From: SVEL01 sp045126215
Lineage (GTDB): Bacteria > Bacillota > Clostridia > Lachnospirales > Lachnospiraceae
Direction of reading: 5' to 3'
NCBI GenBank assembly: GCA_045126215.1
Contig: JBGVOD010000029.1
Span: forward strand, 69,643-133,642
DNA length: 64,000 bases
This document shows, one piece after another, positions 26,347 through 35,241 of this stretch. Every line of letters begins with the position of its first letter. Positions within the stretch are counted from its first letter, which is position 1. Made by a program: the position numbers and the translations under genes. The notes under the pieces are model-generated. The model had not been told where the DNA came from. It searched no databases and saw only the letters and a program-made list of their open reading frames with translations.

Positions 26347-27355
26347 TTGTAGCCTCCTTTAATTCCTCTAACTTCTTTAATGCTGCTCCGGAATCAATTA
26401 AATCAGCTGCAAGCTTAATACCATCCAAGATGCTATCTGCCTTACCTGCTGCATAAAGACCTGCTCCTGCATTCATAAGGACAGTATCTCTCTTTGGTCC
26501 TTTCTGTCCGTTTAAAATATCAAGTGTTATCTTAGCATTCTCTTCCGGTGTTCCTCCGACCAAATCTTCCTTCGAACACCTTTCAATACCAAAATCTTCC
26601 GGCTTAATTACATATGTTTTGTATCTTCCATCCTTAAAATCACATACAGTTGTTGGTGTGCTTAACGAAATCTCATCAAGCTTATCCTGACCAAATACAA
26701 CAAGTCCCTGCTTTACTCCTATACTCATAAGAACCTGTGCAAGTGGCTCAACTAATGATTCATCATATACTCCTAAAAGTTGAATACTTGGTCTAGCCGG
26801 ATTCGTAAGAGGTCCTAAAATATTAAATACTGTACGAAATCCCAGTTCCTTTCGAATGGCTCCAACATATTTCATAGATGTATGATACTTCTGTGCAAAA
26901 AAGAAACACATACCAACCTTTTCAAGAAGTTCAACACACTTTGAAGGCTCAAGATCGATATTAATTCCAAGTGCTTCAAGGCAATCAGCTGTACCACACT
27001 TTGATGAAGCTGCTCTATTTCCATGTTTTGCAATTTTTATACCAGCTGCAGCAAGTACAAATGCTGATGTGGTAGAAATATTAAAACTATGAGCACCATC
27101 TCCACCTGTACCAACAATTTCCATAAGTTCCATATTATGTTCTATCTTCATTGCATGCTCTCTCATGGCAACTGCACATCCTGAAATTTCATCAATTGTT
27201 TCAGATTTTGTGCTCTTTGTGGAGAGAGCAGCAAGGAATGCCGCATTCTGAGTTGGTGTTGTTTCACCACTCATAATCTCATTCATTACTGTATATGCTT
27301 CATCATAGGATAAGTCTTCTTTGTTTACAATTTTTACGATTGCTTCTTTAATCAT
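26339..27355 (-). CDS. trpD: Anthranilate phosphoribosyltransferase TrpD
   Basis: A 338-residue enzyme with the phosphoribosyl pyrophosphate motif GTGGDGAHSFNIST, HGNRAASSKCGTADCLEALG and the NILGPLTNPARP segment. It transfers phosphoribose to anthranilate. It is a stand-alone protein, not fused to TrpG. GGAGG precedes the ATG; trpG is 35 bases upstream. Confidence 0.97.
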   Translation of the reverse strand: MIKEAIVKIVNKEDLSYDEAYTVMNEIMSGETTPTQNAAFLAALSTKSTKSETIDEISGCAVAMREHAMKIEHNMELMEIVGTGGDGAHSFNISTTSAFVLAAAGIKIAKHGNRAASSKCGTADCLEALGINIDLEPSKCVELLEKVGMCFFFAQKYHTSMKYVGAIRKELGFRTVFNILGPLTNPARPSIQLLGVYDESLVEPLAQVLMSIGVKQGLVVFGQDKLDEISLSTPTTVCDFKDGRYKTYVIKPEDFGIERCSKEDLVGGTPEENAKITLDILNGQKGPKRDTVLMNAGAGLYAAGKADSILDGIKLAADLIDSGAALKKLEELKEATNA

Positions 27356-27390
27356 AATTTCCTCCTTCGATTATAAAATAATCATACTTT

Positions 27391-27960
27391 TTACATTGTT
27401 ATAAAGTTTTTCAACATTGTTATTCCTTCCGGTGTCATTATTGACTCTGGGTGGAATTGCACTCCATATACTTCATATTCTTTGTGCTTTACAGCCATTA
27501 TCTCGCCATCATCTGTTCTTGCAATTATCTTTAAGCAATCAGGCATAGTCTCTTCAACAGCTGCCAGTGAATGATATCTTGCTACCGGTGTATATTTATT
27601 ACAATCTCTAAATAGTAAACACTCGGTATCTACCTCTGTCATGGACTGCTTACCATGCATTAATTTCTTGGCATAGGAAACTGTCGCTCCATATACCATG
27701 CATATTGCCTGATGTCCCAGACATACTCCAAGTATCGGTATCCTACCCCCAAGTTCTCTTATAACATCAGGACATATACCAGCATCTTCCGGTCTTCCCG
27801 GACCTGGTGAAATAATGATTTTGTCAGGATTTAATTCTTCAATTTCCTTCACTGTCATCACATCATTTCTGATAACTTTTATATCTTCGTTAATTGTCCC
27901 AATGAGCTGATACAGGTTATATGAAAAACTATCATAATTGTCAATTAATAATATCATCAT
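27391..27960 (-). CDS. trpG: Anthranilate synthase glutamine amidotransferase TrpG
   Basis: A 189-residue class I amidotransferase: IDNYDSFSYNL at the start, oxyanion SPGPGRPEDAG, nucleophile Cys80 in GVCLGHQA and the His-Glu pair in VQFHPESIMT. It delivers ammonia to TrpE; in some bacteria it also serves PabB. The ATG overlaps the trpE stop (ATGA), with GGAGG upstream inside trpE. Confidence 0.96.
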   Translation of the reverse strand: MMILLIDNYDSFSYNLYQLIGTINEDIKVIRNDVMTVKEIEELNPDKIIISPGPGRPEDAGICPDVIRELGGRIPILGVCLGHQAICMVYGATVSYAKKLMHGKQSMTEVDTECLLFRDCNKYTPVARYHSLAAVEETMPDCLKIIARTDDGEIMAVKHKEYEVYGVQFHPESIMTPEGITMLKNFITM

Positions 27961-29417
27961 TCTACCTCCTCTGCTGTTTTCAATGCCTTAACAACTGCTG
28001 CTGCCTTATTAATACATTCCTGATACTCTTTTTCAGGGATTGAATCTGCCACAATACCCGCACCACTTCTTATGAATACTTTATTATTCTTTTTATATGC
28101 AATTCTAATAGCAATACAGGTATCAAGATTGCCGGTAAAATCTACATACCCAATTGCGCCTCCATAAATACCTCTCTTATTATTTTCAAGATCATTTATA
28201 ATCTGGCAGGCTCTAATCTTTGGAGCTCCTGATAATGTTCCTGCCGGAAGTATTGCATCTATAGCATCAAGAGCATCCTTGTCATCTCTTATCTCACCTC
28301 TGACAGTAGAACCTATATGCATAACGTGTGAATATCTCTGGATGCTGTGATATTTCTCCACCTCTACAGTTCCAAACTTACTAATCTTTCCAAGATCATT
28401 TCTGCCAAGGTCGACTAACATATTATGTTCTGCAAGTTCTTTTTCATCTGCCAACAGTTCTTCTTCAAGGGCTTTATCTTCCTCCAATGTTTTTCCTCTT
28501 GGTCTTGTTCCTGCCAATGGGAAAGTATCTAACTCTCCATTTTCAAGTTTTACAAGTGTCTCTGGAGATGCCCCTGCAACTTCCATGTCAGAACCCGAAA
28601 AATAAAACATATATGGTGATGGATTAAGCGTTCTAAGTATTCTGTATGTATTAAGAAGACTTCCTTCAAATCCAGCTTCAAGTCTGTTAGATAATACAAT
28701 CTGGAAAATATCTCCTTCAAAAATATGCTTCTTTGCTTTTTCAACCATTTCACAATACTGTTCCTTTGAGAAAAATGGTTTTATTTCTGTTGTAAGCTTT
28801 CCTCCGATATACTGCTTTGGCTTTCCATTTCTAATAAGCTCTGCCATAGCCTTCAGTTCCAGTTCTGCCCTGTTGTATTCTGTTTCAAGACTGTTCAAAG
28901 AAACATTAACTATTAATACAATTTTATTTCTATAATTATCAAATGCTATTACTTTATCAAATAACATTAAGTCTACGTCTTTAAAGCCCTCTGTATCTTC
29001 TGCATCTAGATTTAATGACTGCTCTGCATATTTCAAATAATCATATGAAAAATATCCAACAAGACCTCCTGTAAATGAAGGAAATCCTTCTATTACCGGA
29101 CTTCTGTGTTCTGAAAGAACCTGTCTTATATATTGGTTTGGATTGTTTGTTTTGATTGCAACACCACCAACCTTCATCTCTCCATTAGCACAGGTAATCT
29201 CCATCTTTGGTGCATATCCGAGAAATGAATAACGACCCCATTTTTCATTGTCAGTCACACTTTCAAACATATAACAATGTTCTGAAACATTAAGTAAAAT
29301 CTTAAGTACTTCCACTGGTGTCCTGATATCTGATAATAATTCCATACTTACTGGTGCAATATCATATTTTCCTGTATTTTTTAATTCTCTTAATTCTTCA
29401 ATACTTGGTTTTAACAT
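27957..29417 (-). CDS. trpE: Anthranilate synthase component I TrpE
   Basis: A 486-residue chorismate-utilising enzyme. The N-terminal tryptophan-binding region has PVSMELLSD and YMFESV (like the LLES feedback-inhibition motif), and the catalytic half has FQIVLSNR, PSPYMFYF, ASPETLVK, GTRPRG, DLGRNDLGK, HIGSTVRG, GTLSGAPKIRA and GAGIVADS. It makes anthranilate from chorismate with TrpG. First gene of the operon, 247 bases after the T-box terminator; AAGGTGG precedes the ATG. Confidence 0.97.
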   Translation of the reverse strand: MLKPSIEELRELKNTGKYDIAPVSMELLSDIRTPVEVLKILLNVSEHCYMFESVTDNEKWGRYSFLGYAPKMEITCANGEMKVGGVAIKTNNPNQYIRQVLSEHRSPVIEGFPSFTGGLVGYFSYDYLKYAEQSLNLDAEDTEGFKDVDLMLFDKVIAFDNYRNKIVLIVNVSLNSLETEYNRAELELKAMAELIRNGKPKQYIGGKLTTEIKPFFSKEQYCEMVEKAKKHIFEGDIFQIVLSNRLEAGFEGSLLNTYRILRTLNPSPYMFYFSGSDMEVAGASPETLVKLENGELDTFPLAGTRPRGKTLEEDKALEEELLADEKELAEHNMLVDLGRNDLGKISKFGTVEVEKYHSIQRYSHVMHIGSTVRGEIRDDKDALDAIDAILPAGTLSGAPKIRACQIINDLENNKRGIYGGAIGYVDFTGNLDTCIAIRIAYKKNNKVFIRSGAGIVADSIPEKEYQECINKAAAVVKALKTAEEVE

Positions 29418-29488
29418 TCTCTTTCCACCTTTCTTCGTGCCCTTCTTCGTGCTTCGTACTCTCGCACTCTCGCAATCTCTCTAATCTA

Positions 29489-29669
29489 TTTTTTATAGAT
29501 TAACCGGATTGCTTCGTGCTTCGCACTCTCGCAATCCTAACAAAAATTCGCATATCGTTCGGCTCCGCCTCACTTTTATGCTCATTTTCGTTTGGCTACC
29601 AAGGTAATTCTTCCGCTTTTATGCAAGCATAAGCGGAGAATTACTTTGGTAGCGTTAATCTATAAAAAA
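29489..29669. repeat. 181-bp segment bounded by 16-bp perfect inverted repeats in the trp leader
   Basis: TTTTTTATAGATTAAC (29489-29504) is exactly complementary to GTTAATCTATAAAAAA (29654-29669). Between them are a hairpin GGATTGC..GCAATCC (29506-29537), partly duplicated at 29439-29475 (CTTCGTGCTTCG.ACTCTCGCA), and a nearly perfect 59-base hairpin at 29595-29653. The right end coincides with the T-run of the T-box terminator. The layout resembles a small non-autonomous insertion, or an extra RNA structure that forms only in read-through mRNA. Confidence 0.6.
29595..29653 (-). other. Long RNA hairpin in the trpE leader
   Basis: GCTACCAA.GTAATTCT.CCGCTT pairs with its complement over about 27 bp, closed by ATG-CTTG-CAT on the minus strand, a CUUG-type tetraloop. 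There is no T-run after it, so it is not a terminator. Confidence 0.6.
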
Positions 29670-29708
29670 AGTCCTTGATAGATGGGCATAATCCCATCTA
29701 TCAAGGAC
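29664..29708 (-). terminator. T-box intrinsic terminator
   Basis: GTCCTTGATAGATGGG pairs with CCCATCTATCAAGGAC around a 5-base loop, followed by TTTTTTT on the minus strand. It competes with the T-box antiterminator. Confidence 0.95.
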
Positions 29709-29945
29709 GAACAATCATATCCGCGGTACCACCTTGTTTCACAGTAACCTGTGCTCTCATCAGGATACTATCATATCCCTGGCAACTGACGTATGCCTCA
29801 CGTCGTGGAATACTCAGTATATAAAATACCTTTGACCACGCCCTCCGCGATCCATTTAATGACCTGTTTTCTACCCGATTCTCAGCCCCTCGGGTTCTCT
29901 GTATGAGCATAACCATTTTTATCTTCGCATCAACGGTTTAGTATA
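29664..29945 (-). promoter_or_regulatory. Tryptophan T-box riboswitch
   Basis: On the minus strand the T-box core AACAAGGTGGTACCGCGG (29738-29721) is followed by a strong terminator. Upstream, the Stem I apical segment AGAGAACCCGAGGGGCTGA..ATCGGGT is recognisable, and a specifier-loop TGG (tryptophan codon, 29854-29852) lies just before the closing strand ATCGCGG. Uncharged tRNA-Trp would stabilise the antiterminator and let trpEGDCF be transcribed. The specifier assignment fits the genes below. Confidence 0.93.
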
Positions 29946-29959
29946 ATAAAGTTTTAATA

Positions 29960-29988
29960 AGAATAGCACCATATTATTTTCTTGTCAA
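29960..29988 (-). promoter_or_regulatory. trp operon promoter
   Basis: Minus strand TTGACA (29988-29983), 17-base spacer, TATTCT (29965-29960), placed just upstream of the T-box leader. Confidence 0.75.
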
Positions 29989-30072
29989 GAAAAAGAATTC
30001 TTTCTCAATCCCTAGATTTTTACAACAAAACTTGCTCCACTTTCATATGTTATGAAATAAATCTTTACTTTT

Positions 30073-31089
30073 CTACTCTTCTTCAACTGGTCCTTCGGGA
30101 GTTCTCCATTTTTCCATATAACTATCATTTAAGTCATATCCATATACTGGGTTCTGAAGTACTCTTCTTGTATCACCATTACCATCAATATCTACCATTA
30201 TACATGCTGGTGCAATGATAACTTCATTCAATCCACTGTCTCCTGTTACATATTTATCATCTTTCTTACTAACAACATTATTGATGTATATTCCCATATT
30301 ACCCTTAATATACATCAAACTTAGTTCTTCTCCATTGGTAAATACCCCTGTATTAACTTTAAAATAATCAGGCTTACCAAACTCATCTATCGCAATCTGT
30401 GTGTTGTTGTATTCACCAAATTCGCGCCTATCACATATTTCGCCAAACAATGCAATATTTCTATTATCACTTTTATTCAAAATATCGCTTTCAAACATAC
30501 CTCCTGCGAATTCCATTGACCACAAGCCCTTTTCAAGACATTCCTTTACAGTATATTCTTCCTCACCATCTCTATAATTCATAAATTTCATACGAATTGT
30601 TCTGTCATAAAAACTAGTATACTCCATTTCACAATTATATAAGTAGATTTCAGAAATAGTTGCAGCCTTTTTATCCATAATTTGCTCTATACTTGTATAT
30701 TTTTCTGTTTCACCGTCAACTATCTCTACTCTTATTTTTCCATCTGCTGCATAATCAATAAACTCAATCAATTTATCTCCTGTTAATTCATCAAGTTTAA
30801 ATTTGTTTTGATACAGATTAATATCCTTTTCTGACATTCCATCGAAATCCAAAGCAGCTGTATAAGGACATTCTTCCTCAAATTCTTCTTTTTTTGTCTT
30901 TTTCTCTGTGGTTTCCTCTTCTGTTGTTGTTTCATCAGATTCTTTATCTTCCTGATTATCTCTATTTTCACCACTTTCAGATGACACCGCTACTTCTTTA
31001 CTCTTGCTTTCCTCATTGTCACCTTTACCACATGCTGTTATAGAACAAACAAGCATACAACTTGCTAGTAATGCAATTGATTTTCTCAT
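30073..31089 (-). CDS. Putative lipoprotein of unknown function
   Basis: A 338-residue exported protein: signal peptide with lipobox SITAC (Cys20), then a very acidic, Lys/Thr/Glu-rich linker (about 22-75), then a globular region with no family I recognise (for example EKGLWSMEFAGGMFESD and VDIDGNGDTRRVLQNP). GGAGG precedes the ATG. It is probably monocistronic: the T-box promoter lies downstream and a terminator for the preceding transcript lies upstream. Anchoring to the outer face of the membrane is inferred from the lipobox. Confidence 0.75.
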   Translation of the reverse strand: MRKSIALLASCMLVCSITACGKGDNEESKSKEVAVSSESGENRDNQEDKESDETTTEEETTEKKTKKEEFEEECPYTAALDFDGMSEKDINLYQNKFKLDELTGDKLIEFIDYAADGKIRVEIVDGETEKYTSIEQIMDKKAATISEIYLYNCEMEYTSFYDRTIRMKFMNYRDGEEEYTVKECLEKGLWSMEFAGGMFESDILNKSDNRNIALFGEICDRREFGEYNNTQIAIDEFGKPDYFKVNTGVFTNGEELSLMYIKGNMGIYINNVVSKKDDKYVTGDSGLNEVIIAPACIMVDIDGNGDTRRVLQNPVYGYDLNDSYMEKWRTPEGPVEEE

Positions 31090-31163
31090 AACTTTCGTAC
31101 CTCCAAATGTTTTAATTTTCTTCTTTTATTCTATAATTTCTCGCCACAAAAAGCATTTATCAC

Positions 31164-31212
31164 TAAAAAAGTGAATCCCTTCTTGTTTTTGTATTTCTAC
31201 AGGAAGGGATTC
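31164..31212 (-). terminator. Terminator after the hybrid kinase and small ORF
   Basis: GAATCCCTTC pairs perfectly with GAAGGGATTC (31173-31182 with 31203-31212), and the minus strand continues ACTTTTTTAG. It lies 22 bases past the stop of the 48-codon frame at 31234-31380. Confidence 0.8.
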
Positions 31213-31233
31213 TATCACTATTAATATTCATTA

Positions 31234-31380
31234 TCAAGTTATGTTGTTTAAATTGCTATATTTTTGTCTCAAATATGTAGTAATGCTATCATATCGCTTT
31301 ATATGAAAAATAATATCAATATGTAAATTACAATCAACATTAAATTGATCGGCAAAATTTCTTAAACAACAGTTCATCAT
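31234..31380 (-). CDS. Possible 48-residue small protein
   Basis: An open frame starting ATGATGAAC with AGGG just upstream, reading MMNCCLRNFADQF and ending KYSNLNNIT. It lies between the hybrid kinase stop and a strong terminator, the place expected for a last small cistron. Its composition looks protein-like (helical, mixed charge), but no family is recognised. It could also be a chance frame in a 3' untranslated region. Confidence 0.35.
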   Translation of the reverse strand: MMNCCLRNFADQFNVDCNLHIDIIFHIKRYDSITTYLRQKYSNLNNIT

Positions 31381-31413
31381 TTTAACTGCCCTGTTACTTA
31401 AGTTTTATCTTTC

Positions 31414-34272
31414 TCAATTCACCTTAATCCATTCCGAAATACCTTCTATATCAATTTCATCAACCAGTATTTCTAATTCTTTGATTTTTTCTAAATCCTC
31501 ATCTGAAAGAGTTTTTTTCATATCTTTAATAATATCAGTCATTCCTGCAATATCATAGGAATCCACGCAATCCTGTAATTTATCAAGATATTCTCCTATT
31601 GAAGCCTTCTTATCCACAGGAATTTTAATTCCACCATCCACAAGTATATCCTTTATCATTTGAACAAAACCAGTATATTCTGTTAAAAAATCACCAATTT
31701 TTTCCTCAATATATTGCATATCATCTCTTTTGCCTGCCATTTCCAAATCCTTGGCAACAGCAGCCTGCTCATCTGCACCAATATTTAGACAGCTTCCTTT
31801 TATTGAATGAATGCTGATTGTAAAATTACCAACATCCTTCTTTTCATAAAAATTCTTTAGTTCTTCTATTTGTTTTTCTGAATTTTTTACAAATAATGCA
31901 ATCACTGATAAATAGATATCTTCTGAATTTGCACAATACATTAGTCCTTTTTCAATATCAATAATTGTTTTTAGATTATTTAGTATTTCTGACATATTAC
32001 TTCCTTCTTTTTCCTTTTTGTCTGTTACCAATACTTTTTCATCTTCTGTATAATATATTTTCTCTTTTGGCAGAAGCTTTTCAAACAACTCTTCAAGCAT
32101 ACTATAATCTATAGGCTTGCTAAGGTACTCATCAAAGCCTTCTTTTATGAGTTCTGTTCTAGCTCCGCTTATGGCATTTGCAGTTAAAACAATTATTTTA
32201 CAATTATCACTTGTACTGTAATATGGATTTAGCTTTCTAATCTCTTTCATAGATTGAACGCCGTCCATTTCCGGCATCATTTGATCCATAAAGATAATGT
32301 CAAATCTGTTATTCTCACATAGCGTAATTGCTTCAATACCACTTCCTGCAACTGTTACTTTCAATCCATAATGCATCATACTATGTTGTATTACTTTAAG
32401 ATTTATCTGATTATCATCAACTACAAGTACCTCTGTATCCCTTAACCGGATATTTCCCATTGATGATTTTTCATCTGCATCACTAATATTCATTGAAAAC
32501 TGCATCGGTGTATCATCAATAATCTTTTGTTTAACAATCACTTTGAAAGTTGAACCTTCTCCATATACACTTTCAACTTCAAGCTCACCGCCCATAAGTT
32601 CAAGATATCCTTTTGTTAATGCAAGTCCAAGTCCTGTTCCCTCTATCTGCCTTGTGTTCCTCAAATCAACTCTTGAGAACAATTCGAATATTTGCTTCTT
32701 GTCTTCTTCTTTTATTCCAATACCTGTATCAATAACATCAAATTCAAGTTCAACCACATCAAATGACCTGCTACGATTACTTATCTTTAACTTTACACTT
32801 CCTTTCTCTGTATATTTAACAGCATTTGCAAGGAGATTTATCAATATTTCCCTGAGCCTTGTTTTATCACCAAGCATTCTTCTTGGAATATCTCCTTCAA
32901 TATCTACACTGAAACTAAGATTCTTTTTTTTTGCCTGCATTTCAATTATCAAATACACATCTTTAATAATGTTCTCCAACAAATATTCTGTCTCAATTAA
33001 TTCCATGTTTCCCGATTCAATTTTTGATATATCAAGAATTTCATTTATTAATGATAGTAAAGTATTTGCCGAACGTCTAATATCCCCAACATATTCTCTT
33101 ACTTCATCCGGAAGCTCACTATTCAATGATAACTCTGCAAATCCAATAATTGAGTTCATTGGTGTTCTAATTTCATGGGACATATTTGCAAGGAACATAC
33201 TCTTAGACTTATTTGCGATGTCAGCTTCTTCTTTTGCCTTTTCAAGACTAATAAGCGTTTTCTTTCTTTCAGATACATCCGTTATTATTAATATGTATCC
33301 TAAAAGGTCTCCATATTTATCATTTATCTTACTAACTGAAATATTACAAGCAATTTTATTCCTTATGCAGACTGCATCTATTGACGTATTTTCGCCTTCA
33401 AATCCAAAAACATCATCCGCCTCTACATCAAATAAATAAGTTACATAAGCTTTGTTTTTCTGCTTATCCCACTCTTCAAATTCAAAAAATGCTGTAGCCG
33501 CATCATTTGCAATCTTAATTGTACGATTTGAATCATATACAAGTACAGGATTTACAAGTGAATAATATATAAATTCTGACATATTATGTACATTTACTTC
33601 AGATTTTCTTCTTTCTAATATTAAAAAATATAAAAGTAAAATTGCCCAAAATTGCGTTATTGAACTTCCTGGTATCGCAGATAATCCGATTAGTGGAAAT
33701 ATCGTATCTAAAACCATACCAAGTACAAGCAAAAGTGCTACCCACAACATCTTCTTCGCAAAATCTTTTACCCTCTTTAATTCAGATGTTTTGATTGTAT
33801 AAAAAATAATTGTAAATAAAATGACTGCCAAACAGCAGGAATATGCTGTATATAAATTATTTACAACGCCCGGATTAAATCTATATGTCATTAATCCGTT
33901 TTTCATATAATACTCTGCCGCTCCAGGTGCTACAACAAAGAAATATAATGGTATTCCAAGGGACGCAAAGGCATATACTATTCCACGCACTTTTTTCTTG
34001 ATATAAGAAATATTACATACCAGTACTAAGGCAAAAATAAAATACAAAAATACGCCGACCATACCAAACATACGGCAAAAATATGCCTTTGTTGCATCAA
34101 TCTGAAGTGGCAAAAGCCCAAAACCTACACTCCATATTCCACTTGCCAAAGATGCAAGCATAAACCATTTTTCTTCTGTTATTTTTATCCTTTTTGTTAT
34201 AATGTAGTGTATAGGATAATAAAATCCCAATACAGCATCTACTAACAAAATACCCGCAAAAATATACTTCAT
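31414..34272 (-). CDS. Hybrid sensor histidine kinase with 7TM sensor, receiver and HPt
   Basis: A 952-residue multidomain kinase: seven membrane helices (about 1-220, 7TM-HisK type), a PAS-like domain (225-340), coiled coil, HisKA with NMSHEIRTPMNSIIGFAE, HATPase with DTGIGIKEEDKKQIFELF and GTGLGLALTKG, a receiver domain with phosphoacceptor in IIFMDQMMPEMDG (about 645-765) and an HPt domain with SIHSIKGSCLNIGA (about 800-890). The set is a complete His-Asp-His relay; a final Asp acceptor must be encoded elsewhere. GGAGG precedes the ATG. It is a single gene between terminators, with an extended -10 promoter just upstream. Ligand unknown. Confidence 0.92.
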   Translation of the reverse strand: MKYIFAGILLVDAVLGFYYPIHYIITKRIKITEEKWFMLASLASGIWSVGFGLLPLQIDATKAYFCRMFGMVGVFLYFIFALVLVCNISYIKKKVRGIVYAFASLGIPLYFFVVAPGAAEYYMKNGLMTYRFNPGVVNNLYTAYSCCLAVILFTIIFYTIKTSELKRVKDFAKKMLWVALLLVLGMVLDTIFPLIGLSAIPGSSITQFWAILLLYFLILERRKSEVNVHNMSEFIYYSLVNPVLVYDSNRTIKIANDAATAFFEFEEWDKQKNKAYVTYLFDVEADDVFGFEGENTSIDAVCIRNKIACNISVSKINDKYGDLLGYILIITDVSERKKTLISLEKAKEEADIANKSKSMFLANMSHEIRTPMNSIIGFAELSLNSELPDEVREYVGDIRRSANTLLSLINEILDISKIESGNMELIETEYLLENIIKDVYLIIEMQAKKKNLSFSVDIEGDIPRRMLGDKTRLREILINLLANAVKYTEKGSVKLKISNRSRSFDVVELEFDVIDTGIGIKEEDKKQIFELFSRVDLRNTRQIEGTGLGLALTKGYLELMGGELEVESVYGEGSTFKVIVKQKIIDDTPMQFSMNISDADEKSSMGNIRLRDTEVLVVDDNQINLKVIQHSMMHYGLKVTVAGSGIEAITLCENNRFDIIFMDQMMPEMDGVQSMKEIRKLNPYYSTSDNCKIIVLTANAISGARTELIKEGFDEYLSKPIDYSMLEELFEKLLPKEKIYYTEDEKVLVTDKKEKEGSNMSEILNNLKTIIDIEKGLMYCANSEDIYLSVIALFVKNSEKQIEELKNFYEKKDVGNFTISIHSIKGSCLNIGADEQAAVAKDLEMAGKRDDMQYIEEKIGDFLTEYTGFVQMIKDILVDGGIKIPVDKKASIGEYLDKLQDCVDSYDIAGMTDIIKDMKKTLSDEDLEKIKELEILVDEIDIEGISEWIKVN

Positions 34273-34340
34273 TAATCCTCCATGAAGGTATTAATTTACC
34301 CTTATTGTATTTAATTGGTTTCACTAAAAATATTTATTAT

Positions 34341-34349
34341 ATTATACCA
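34341..34349 (-). promoter_or_regulatory. Extended -10 promoter of the hybrid kinase
   Basis: Minus strand TGGTATAAT (TGnTATAAT form), 69 bases upstream of the start; no good -35 is visible, as usual for extended -10 promoters. Confidence 0.45.
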
Positions 34350-34387
34350 CATTTTTTTATTTTTTGTAGTGTTTGTCGGTCTTGTAC

Positions 34388-34424
34388 AAAAAAAGATAGA
34401 ACACTAAATGTATAGTGTTCTATC
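34388..34424 (-). terminator. Terminator of the SPFH-zinc ribbon-TPM operon
   Basis: GATAGAACACT pairs with AGTGTTCTATC, followed by TTTTTTT on the minus strand, 15 bases after the TPM gene stop. Confidence 0.9.
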
Positions 34425-34439
34425 CAATCTTTTATTATT

Positions 34440-35228
34440 TTAAAACTTTCCACTTGAGCTACTATGTGATCTACCTGATGATGATCTGTGGGTTGTACTT
34501 CCTCCACCGCCACCAGAAGACTGCGCTCTTGGGGCCTTCGAAACCTTAGAGTAAAGATACATATCACTGCTATTAGTAACATGCATACTGCCCGGTACCA
34601 CATAATCAGCTGCCTGATTTTTTGGTCTTACGCTCTTAAGCTGAGCTCTAAGAGATATATTGATAATTCCAGATATAACAAATCCGACACCCAATGCAAT
34701 GAGTATGTATTTTAATATCGGAAAATCTCCTTTTGGAAGATTTCCTACATCATATGGTTTTCCATTATCAGCCTGATTAATGAAATCATCACAAAGCTCT
34801 GCAAATGTATAAAATGCATCGTAATAATTCCCATCTTTTAAATCGTCAATAAACTGGTCTGAAATATAATCCCTACCTGCATCTGTGAATGCTTCAATAC
34901 CGTATCCACATGCTGACAAAACCCAATCACGTTCTTCCATACTAATAAGGAATATGATACCATCATAACGATATCCATTATAATCAAAATAGTCATCAGC
35001 ATAATCAACAGCATTTTTTCCACCCAAATTATCAAGTGTAAGAATAACTATATCAAACTCCTGACGCTCACTTATTTCATCAACAAGCTTTTTCAATTTC
35101 TTTTCTTCAGAATCTGTTAAAACATCTGCTTCATCTACAACACGATCAGAACTATCTTCTGCCATTACAGGCATCGCCATAGTAAGTGCTATAAGGAAAG
35201 CAGTAATACTAGCTAAAAATTTCTTCAT
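34440..35228 (-). CDS. TPM-domain (YgcG-like) membrane protein, YdjH-like
   Basis: A 262-residue protein: signal peptide (about 1-23), TPM domain (25-150) with VVDEADVLTDSEEKKL and ERDWVLSACGYGIEAFTD, a membrane helix (about 173-195), and a Ser/Gly/His-rich tail ending SSSSGKF. TPM proteins sit in the membrane with the domain outside. In B. subtilis YdjH, of this type, acts with YdjG and YdjI to hold PspA at the membrane. The same three protein types are adjacent here, 13 bases apart, but no pspA gene is in the window. Confidence 0.85.
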   Translation of the reverse strand: MKKFLASITAFLIALTMAMPVMAEDSSDRVVDEADVLTDSEEKKLKKLVDEISERQEFDIVILTLDNLGGKNAVDYADDYFDYNGYRYDGIIFLISMEERDWVLSACGYGIEAFTDAGRDYISDQFIDDLKDGNYYDAFYTFAELCDDFINQADNGKPYDVGNLPKGDFPILKYILIALGVGFVISGIINISLRAQLKSVRPKNQAADYVVPGSMHVTNSSDMYLYSKVSKAPRAQSSGGGGGSTTHRSSSGRSHSSSSGKF

Positions 35229-35241
35229 AATGCCCTCCTTA

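Noticed and set aside
29881..29900. GGGGCTGAGA, as in TPP riboswitches.
   Set aside because: It is part of T-box Stem I; the second TPP-binding arm is absent and the T-box core follows.
29701..29916. Minus-strand frame of 71 codons within the trp leader.
   Set aside because: It overlaps the T-box structure completely and its sequence is explained by conserved RNA elements.
32543..33439. Long open frame (298 codons) on the plus strand.
   Set aside because: It is antisense to the kinase core of the hybrid histidine kinase, is Ser/Ile/Leu-rich without domains, and has no ribosome site; the minus-strand kinase motifs are unambiguous.
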